From contig ONQL01000095.1 in assembly GCA_900319985.1 (NCBI GenBank), forward strand, positions 1 to 8,102: a DNA stretch of 8,102 nt. Reading direction: 5' to 3'. Position 1 is the first letter of the stretch, and each line of letters starts with the position of its first letter. This stretch comes from an uncultured Methanobrevibacter sp. Its GTDB lineage: Archaea > Methanobacteriota > Methanobacteria > Methanobacteriales > Methanobacteriaceae. The position numbers and the translations under genes are program-made. Below the pieces are notes generated by a model, which had not been told where the DNA came from, ran no database searches, and saw nothing but the letters and a program-made list of their open reading frames with translations. Of the stretch, positions 1 through 6,000 are shown in pieces.

Positions 1-168
1 TAAAAGCACACGTTTACAAAATAAAGAAACAAGACTCAAAACATTAGTTTATAATATTGATCTTTCAACAAAAATTTAAAAAAGGATTTCAACAAGACCG
101 GATTTTCATTAATTATTTATTAAACAAAAAACATATTTTATACTAATAAATGATTAGAACTGATTCAT
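1..168 (+). promoter_or_regulatory. AT-rich upstream region of alaS
   Basis: This stretch has no coding region that I can support. It is strongly AT-rich and leads into alaS. It holds a perfect 9-bp direct repeat, TTTCAACAA, at 63-71 and 87-95, two AT-rich TATA-like elements (about 112-121 and 136-142), and an in-frame TGA at 151-153 that rules out a longer alaS start in this frame. Whether the first bases belong to the end or start of a neighbouring gene cannot be told from the window. Confidence 0.6.
136..142 (+). promoter_or_regulatory. TATA box, probable alaS promoter
   Basis: TTTTATA at 136-142 follows an A-rich stretch that could serve as the TFB recognition element. In archaea transcription usually starts about 22-27 bases downstream of the TATA box, which here falls around 163-168, directly at the ATG at 169. 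The mRNA made from this box would be leaderless or almost so, which fits the absence of a GGAGG-like sequence before the start. A second TATA-like run near 112-121 could give a leader of roughly 25 nt instead. No experimental start site is visible. Confidence 0.5.
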
Positions 169-2781
169 ATGGTAGAAATTTTTGATGAACTTGGTTATAA
201 AAAACAAACATGTAAAACTTGCGGACAGGAGTTTTACTCTCAGGTGGATAGAGACACTTGTGGGGATGCTCCATGTGATGAGTATGAGTTTATTGCAAAT
301 CCTGCAACCGATAAGCCATACAACTTATATGAAATCCAAAAAGTTTTTAGAGAATTTTTAGAAAGCGAAGGACACACACATGTCCACAGATACCCAGTAC
401 TTGCAAAAAGATGGAGAGATGACGTATTTTTGGTTGGAGCATCCATTTTCTGTTTCCAGCCATGGATTACATCAGGCCTTGTTAAGCCACCTGCAAATCC
501 TATTGAAATGGCTCAGCCTTCAATCAGGCTCAACGATGTCGACAATGTCGGAAGAACAGGTCGTCACATGACTTGCTTTACAATGGGAACCCACACTGTA
601 ATCAACAAGGAAGATGATTTCATTTATTGGGAGGACCGTACAATTGAATTGTGCCACAAATTCTTTGAACACATTGGCATCAACACTGAAGAGATTACTT
701 TCATCAAATCCTGGTGGAGTGGTGGAGGTAACGAAGGACCATGTTATGAAGTCTGCTGCAGAGGAGTGGAACTTGCAACATTGGTATTCATCCAATACGA
801 AACCCTTGAAAACGGAGACAAAAAGGAAATTCCAATTAAAGTTGTTGATACAGGTTACGGCCTTGAACGTATAGCCTGGATTTCACAGGGAACTCCAACT
901 GCATATGATGCATGTTTCGCACCTGTCGTTGATAAACTGAAAGAATTGACTGGTGTTGAAATCAATGATGATATCCAGGGAAGAAACGCCCAGATTGCAG
1001 GAATGATGGATATTGAAGACATTGGGGACTTGAAAGAACTCAGACAACAGGTTGCAGATAGCTTAAATATGATTGCCGATGGCATTATCCCTTCCAATGT
1101 TAAAGAGGGTTACCTTGCACGTCTGGTATTGAGAAGAACAATCAGATTCATGAAGGATTTGAATATGAAGGAATCCCTGGCTGACGTAATGGCTATTCAA
1201 CTGGATTTTCTATCTAAATTTTACCCTGAAATTCGTGACTCAGAAGATCATATCATGAATATCATTACCTTGGAAGAAGAGCGTTATGCTGCAACAGTCA
1301 AAAAAGGAAAAAGCATAGTTAAAAGGTCAATCAAAAGACTTAAAAAAGAAGGCAAATCTGAAATGCCTCTTGAAATGTTAATAGATTTATATGATGCTCA
1401 TGGAATACCTCCTGAAACTGTTGTTGAAATGGCAGGCAATGATTTCACTGTTAATGTTCCGGATAACTTCTTTACTCAAGTTGCAGGAGCTCACGAAAAG
1501 GACACTTCTAATAAAAAATCCACATTTGAAGTAGACTTCCCTGAAACCGATTTGTTGTTCTATAAAGATTTCTACCAAAAAGAATTTGAAGCGGAAGTTT
1601 TGGGCGTAGTTGAAAAAGATGGAGACAAATGTTTAATCTTTGATAAAACAGTATTTTACCCTGAAGGAGGGGGTCAACCTTCAGACATGGGTATCGTTTC
1701 CATCGATGGAAATGACATTAACATGAAGCATGCTGAAAAGATTGATAATGTTGTATTGCATCATGTAGATGAAGACATTTCTGATGGTGTTGTTGGCAAA
1801 AAAGTCACAGGAAAACTTGACTGGACAAGAAGAATAACTCTTGCACGCCACCACACAGGAACTCACCTGGTCATTGCGGCTGCAAGAAAAGTATTGGGTC
1901 AGCACATATGGCAGGCAGGATCACAAAACGGCCTTACAAGGGCACGTATTGACCTGTCACACTACAAGCGTATCACACAGGAAGAGCTGAATGAAATTGA
2001 AAAGCTTGCCAACGAATATGTGATGGACAACATTGACTTGGACATCCAGTTCCATACTCGTGATGAGGCGCAGGAATTATACGGATTTGTGCTTTATCAG
2101 GGTGGTATCGTTCCGGGCAAAATGATTCGTGTTGTAAAAGTTCCTGGCGTTGATGTACAGGCTTGTGCAGGTACACATGTTCTGAGAACTGGTGTAGTCG
2201 GACCAATCAAAATCAACAAAACCGAAAGGGTTCAGGATGGTGTTGAAAGGATTGATTTCTCAGCGGGCCTTGCTGCAATCGATTCAATGCAACATGATAA
2301 TGAATTGCTAAGGGAAAGTTCAGCTATTTTCAAAGTTGAAAACGACCAATTGCCAAAAACTTGTGACAGGTTCTTCAGTGAATGGAAATCACAGAAAAAT
2401 GAGATTGATCGTTTGAAATCAGAAATCGCATCACTTAAAATGAATTCTCTTGCTGATGACTTTGTTGAAATCAATGGCTTGAAGGTAATTTCCGAGAAAA
2501 TGGAAACAGACATTAAGGAACTTCAAAAAATAGCTACTGACTTTACCGATAATGGAAAGGCGGATGTAGTTATTATGGGAAACAGTGACGGCAAAATCGT
2601 TGGTGCAGCTTCCCAGAATGCAATTGACAATGATATAAAAATCAATGAAATTATAAAAACTGCCGCAGGTGTTTTAGGTGGTGGCGGCGGTGGTCGCTTA
2701 ACTTTAGCACAAGGTGCAGGTAAAAACGCAGATAAAATGGATGAAGCTATCCAAACTGCTGTTGATTTAATAAAAGGATAA
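169..2781 (+). CDS. alaS: Alanyl-tRNA synthetase, archaeal type
   Basis: AlaRS charges tRNA(Ala) with alanine in the cytoplasm and hydrolyses mischarged Ser- or Gly-tRNA(Ala). The 870-aa frame is complete and close to the usual 870-900 aa. An N-terminal segment typical of archaeal AlaRS carries C15, C18, C31 and C36, a likely zinc site. The class II catalytic core follows, with the motif 2 region at 126-140 (NVGRTGRHMTCF) and motif 3 at 229-237 (GYGLERIAW). The editing domain has GGGQP at 500-504, HTGTH at 562-566 and CAGTH at 666-670, giving the expected zinc/catalytic set H562, H566, C666, H670. A coiled segment (about 710-760) and a glycine-rich C-Ala stretch (G837-G842, R843) close the protein. 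The ATG at 169 is chosen because an in-frame TGA lies at 151-153 and the next residues match the archaeal N terminus. No clear ribosome binding site precedes it. The gene looks intact, with its own promoter and terminator. Confidence 0.97.
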   Translation: MVEIFDELGYKKQTCKTCGQEFYSQVDRDTCGDAPCDEYEFIANPATDKPYNLYEIQKVFREFLESEGHTHVHRYPVLAKRWRDDVFLVGASIFCFQPWITSGLVKPPANPIEMAQPSIRLNDVDNVGRTGRHMTCFTMGTHTVINKEDDFIYWEDRTIELCHKFFEHIGINTEEITFIKSWWSGGGNEGPCYEVCCRGVELATLVFIQYETLENGDKKEIPIKVVDTGYGLERIAWISQGTPTAYDACFAPVVDKLKELTGVEINDDIQGRNAQIAGMMDIEDIGDLKELRQQVADSLNMIADGIIPSNVKEGYLARLVLRRTIRFMKDLNMKESLADVMAIQLDFLSKFYPEIRDSEDHIMNIITLEEERYAATVKKGKSIVKRSIKRLKKEGKSEMPLEMLIDLYDAHGIPPETVVEMAGNDFTVNVPDNFFTQVAGAHEKDTSNKKSTFEVDFPETDLLFYKDFYQKEFEAEVLGVVEKDGDKCLIFDKTVFYPEGGGQPSDMGIVSIDGNDINMKHAEKIDNVVLHHVDEDISDGVVGKKVTGKLDWTRRITLARHHTGTHLVIAAARKVLGQHIWQAGSQNGLTRARIDLSHYKRITQEELNEIEKLANEYVMDNIDLDIQFHTRDEAQELYGFVLYQGGIVPGKMIRVVKVPGVDVQACAGTHVLRTGVVGPIKINKTERVQDGVERIDFSAGLAAIDSMQHDNELLRESSAIFKVENDQLPKTCDRFFSEWKSQKNEIDRLKSEIASLKMNSLADDFVEINGLKVISEKMETDIKELQKIATDFTDNGKADVVIMGNSDGKIVGAASQNAIDNDIKINEIIKTAAGVLGGGGGGRLTLAQGAGKNADKMDEAIQTAVDLIKG

Positions 2782-2805
2782 TTATTTTATCCTTCTTTTT
2801 TTTTT
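2774..2805 (+). terminator. Stem-loop plus T10 terminator of alaS
   Basis: AAGGATAA (2774-2781) pairs perfectly with TTATCCTT (2787-2794) around a 5-nt loop. One C separates the stem from a run of ten T at 2796-2805. The left arm includes the last alaS codons and the TAA stop, so stop codon and terminator overlap. Further T runs at 2843-2847, 2854-2861 and 2872-2877 could act as backup; archaeal RNA polymerase terminates readily at oligo-T tracts. Confidence 0.75.
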
Positions 2806-2884
2806 AATCAAACGAAATACTACTCTGATGTATTTGTCTTCATTTTTATTAAATTTTTTTTGAAAATATTGTTTTTTAACATAA

Positions 2885-2892
2885 TTTATATA
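2885..2892 (+). promoter_or_regulatory. TATA box of the surface-protein gene
   Basis: TTTATATA at 2885-2892 is a good archaeal TATA box, with an A-rich candidate TFB element (AACATAA, 2878-2884) directly before it. Initiation 22-27 bases downstream would fall around 2911-2918, giving a leader of about 13-20 nt to the ATG at 2931, or about 30 nt to the ATC at 2946. The box lies after the alaS terminator, so the gene is probably an independent transcription unit. Confidence 0.6.
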
Positions 2893-2930
2893 TGCTTTCT
2901 TTCATAAAAATACATCTCATATTATATTTA

Positions 2931-3017
2931 ATGGAGGTAAATTTTATCAAGAATTATAAGATAATGTTTGTCATTGCCGTTCTGGTATTGATATGTTCAG
3001 TATCGTTTGTCAGTGCA
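2931..3017 (+). other. Sec signal peptide of the surface protein
   Basis: Residues 1-29 carry lysines at 7 and 10, then a hydrophobic core (MFVIAVLVLI) and a small-residue end, SFVSA, with predicted cleavage between A29 and N30. The cysteine at 22 is preceded by isoleucine, which does not fit a lipobox, so lipoprotein processing is unlikely. The signal peptide stays intact whether translation begins at 2931 or 2946; starting at ATG 2964 would remove both lysines. Confidence 0.85.
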
Positions 3018-6000
3018 AATGAACTAGGCAATGCTACGAATTTGGAAAATGATGGATTAATTTTGGAGGAATCTGATTTTCAGGTGGATTCTTTAAGTGC
3101 TGTCAATGATGATTCTTATTATGATATTGATTTAAGAAAGACATCTTCATCGAATGGTGATGTTTTAGGTTCAAGCATTGAAAATGCCAAACCGGGTTCA
3201 ACATTAACTTTAGATAAGGATTACAATGGTAGTCTAAGTGATGGACTTTTTGATACGGTTATTACTATAACTAAGAATATTGTAATAGATGGTAATGGAC
3301 ATAGTATTTACACCATTACCGGCCCACCGATTTTTACAATAAATCATGCTCCTTCATTAGGATTTGTAGAAATAAAAAATATTAATTTTATTGGCGGATC
3401 GTGTGGAATTATTAGAACTGCTGAGAGGGCGGGCGCTATTATTGTTTCTAATTGCACATTTACAAACACTTTGGCCGAGTTTTGTGGAGGTGCAATCTTT
3501 ATATATGGAAAGAGTCCTGAATCATATATTTTTAATTGTACTTTTAAAAATTGTATGGCTATGGGTAAATGGAAGATGGTTAAAGCGGAAGGTTTCTATC
3601 AAGGGTCTTCTACTGCACTTAGTGATGGTGGTGCCATTACTGTTTGTAGTCCTGTTACTATCAAATCTTGTCGTTTTGAAAATTGTGCTGCTGGAGATGG
3701 GGGTGCAATAAATGTAGGTCGGACTAAAGCAAAAATAATAGATTCCGTTTTTGTTAATAATTGTGCTGGAGGCTTGGTTAATGTCCAAAATTATAAACAT
3801 GGGGGAGCCATTTGTCTTACAGAAGCTGATGGTAGTTTAGTTAAGGGATGTACATTCATTGACAATCATGCTGATCGTTATGGAGGTGCAATATCTATGC
3901 GTTCTGGTGTTAATATTAAAATTGAGGACAGTGTTTTCAATTCTAATTACCTGGGTGATGGTATTCATAAACTGGGTGGTGCAATATATTTAAACAGCGG
4001 TTTGGGAGAAAAGAAGCTTATTATTCAAATAACTAGGTGTTCATTCAGTAATAATGGATATGATGGTGGCGAGCGTACCTGTTATAAGGGTGGTGCAATA
4101 TATTGTGATGTTGAAAAGGCACATATTTCAGATTGTAATTTTACTGGTAATGCCGCATCAGAACTGGGTGGTGCGATATATGCATCATCCTCCTGCCCTG
4201 ATATTATAGGATGTATCTTTACCAAAAATCATGCTAACGAGAGGGGCGGAGCAATATATCTTGATTCTAGAAATAATGTTGTTGACTGGTGTGTTTTTGA
4301 TTCCAATTCCGCTGATGATGATGGTGGGGCCATTTATGTAGAAGCAAGATATAACACAATAAAGAATTCCTTGTTTGTAAACAATAAGGCTAAAGATGAA
4401 GGTGGTGCTGTTTATATCAATGGAAGGTATGCAAAAATTCATTTATCCAATTTCTTTACTAACACCGCTAAAAAAGGTTATGATATTTATTGTGACTCCA
4501 GCTCTTGTGAACTTTACGGTTCTATTATTCTAGGAAACACTCCTAAAAATGCGGTGTATTCCTCTAAATCATTTTCCGCCGGGAAAAATTGGTGGGGAAA
4601 TGTTGAAAGCAATAAAAATGTCAAACCTGATGTTAATAAGAAAGTGGATCTTGAAAATAATTGGATTTATCTTAAGAATGAGGTTAAGTATGACCACACT
4701 GGCTCACTGCCTAGTGCGGTTCTTAAAGCAAGCCTATGGTCTGAACAGTTTGATTTTGAGGTTACTAGTTATCTAAAGTTTGTATTTGATATGGAATTCA
4801 CAAACACTGCTTCAAATACCAATAAAATAGATTCTGGTGGTTTCAGCGATTTTATCATTCCATTAACTACAACTAATACTGCAGTTACTCTTTCAAAAGA
4901 TAAATGGTCTCATAAAATTAATTTGAAATATGATTCCCCTAGTTACACTCATTCTTTATCACATCTAAAGAATGATATTAGTAATGCAGATTCTGTCTTG
5001 AATTTAACAGCAGATTATGAGTATACTGATGTCTGCGACAAAAGCCTGATTAATGGATTTAGGCCTGGTATAAATATAGTCATTAATGGTAACGGACATA
5101 CTATCGACGGAAAAAATATCGCTTCATTATTTGACATGAATTATAGGGAGCTGACCTTGAAAAATGTCAAAATAGTCAATTTCAAAAATGTAATCAAGTC
5201 TAAAAGAGATTTTTATATAGAAAATTGTACTTTCATTAATTGTGGAAATGGTTTTGAGGTATTTAATGTTTCAGCTGGAGTAATTTCGATTAAAGATTCT
5301 AAATTTTATGATTGTTATTCCAATTCATCCTTAATCCGTTGTGATGGTGATGGCTTTACTTTGTCAATGGTTGGTTGTGAACTTATAGGAAATAATGCCA
5401 GTTCTCTTGTAAAAGGTACTCATTCCAAGTCATTTACCATTGTTCAAAACATTTTCCTGAATAATAATTTCACTGAAATGTTTGAGTTTACAAAAGGTAA
5501 CCCTTCAGTTGCAGATTATGATTTCAATTGGTTCGGGAATACTATAAATGATTTTGATTTCAGACCGAACGTCAATGTTGATTTGGATCATTGGATGGTC
5601 TTGAACATTGTTAACGGTAAAGATACATTTGGAACAAAGTATGTTTATCTCAATCCGTATAATGCAATTTCTCAAGAGATTGAAAACAGCACATATTTGG
5701 ATGTTGGGTTTGATTATCCATATAGTTCAAATTTTGTGACTTTAAGTCATTTGTCCTGTAATTTCTCATTTTATGTTGAAAATTATCTGCCGGGCTCTTT
5801 TTCAGATTTGCAGTATCAGATTAACAGTGCAGGTTCTGTTTTAAACCTGACACGCAACTACGAGTATATGCCTAGTTGCGACTTCAAACTCAAACATATA
5901 AGCATTGATAAACCATTGATATTGAATGGTAACGGTTTTACAATAGATGCTAAAGGTATGGCAAATATTGCTAAAATCACAGCAGGCAATGTTCAAATTT

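Noticed and set aside
2988..2999. Lipoprotein signal around the cysteine at residue 22
   Set aside because: The residue before the cysteine is isoleucine, not Gly, Ala or Ser, and a good VSA signal peptidase I site follows at residue 29.
3391..3711. 106-codon + strand frame with a hydrophobic, leucine-rich translation
   Set aside because: It lies entirely inside the surface-protein frame, which has clear motifs across the same bases. The hydrophobic look comes from reading TT-rich codons out of frame.
3486..4412. Regularly spaced repeats that could suggest a CRISPR array
   Set aside because: The repeats are short, diverged, in frame and protein-coding (GGAI coils), without near-identical repeat units or unique spacers.
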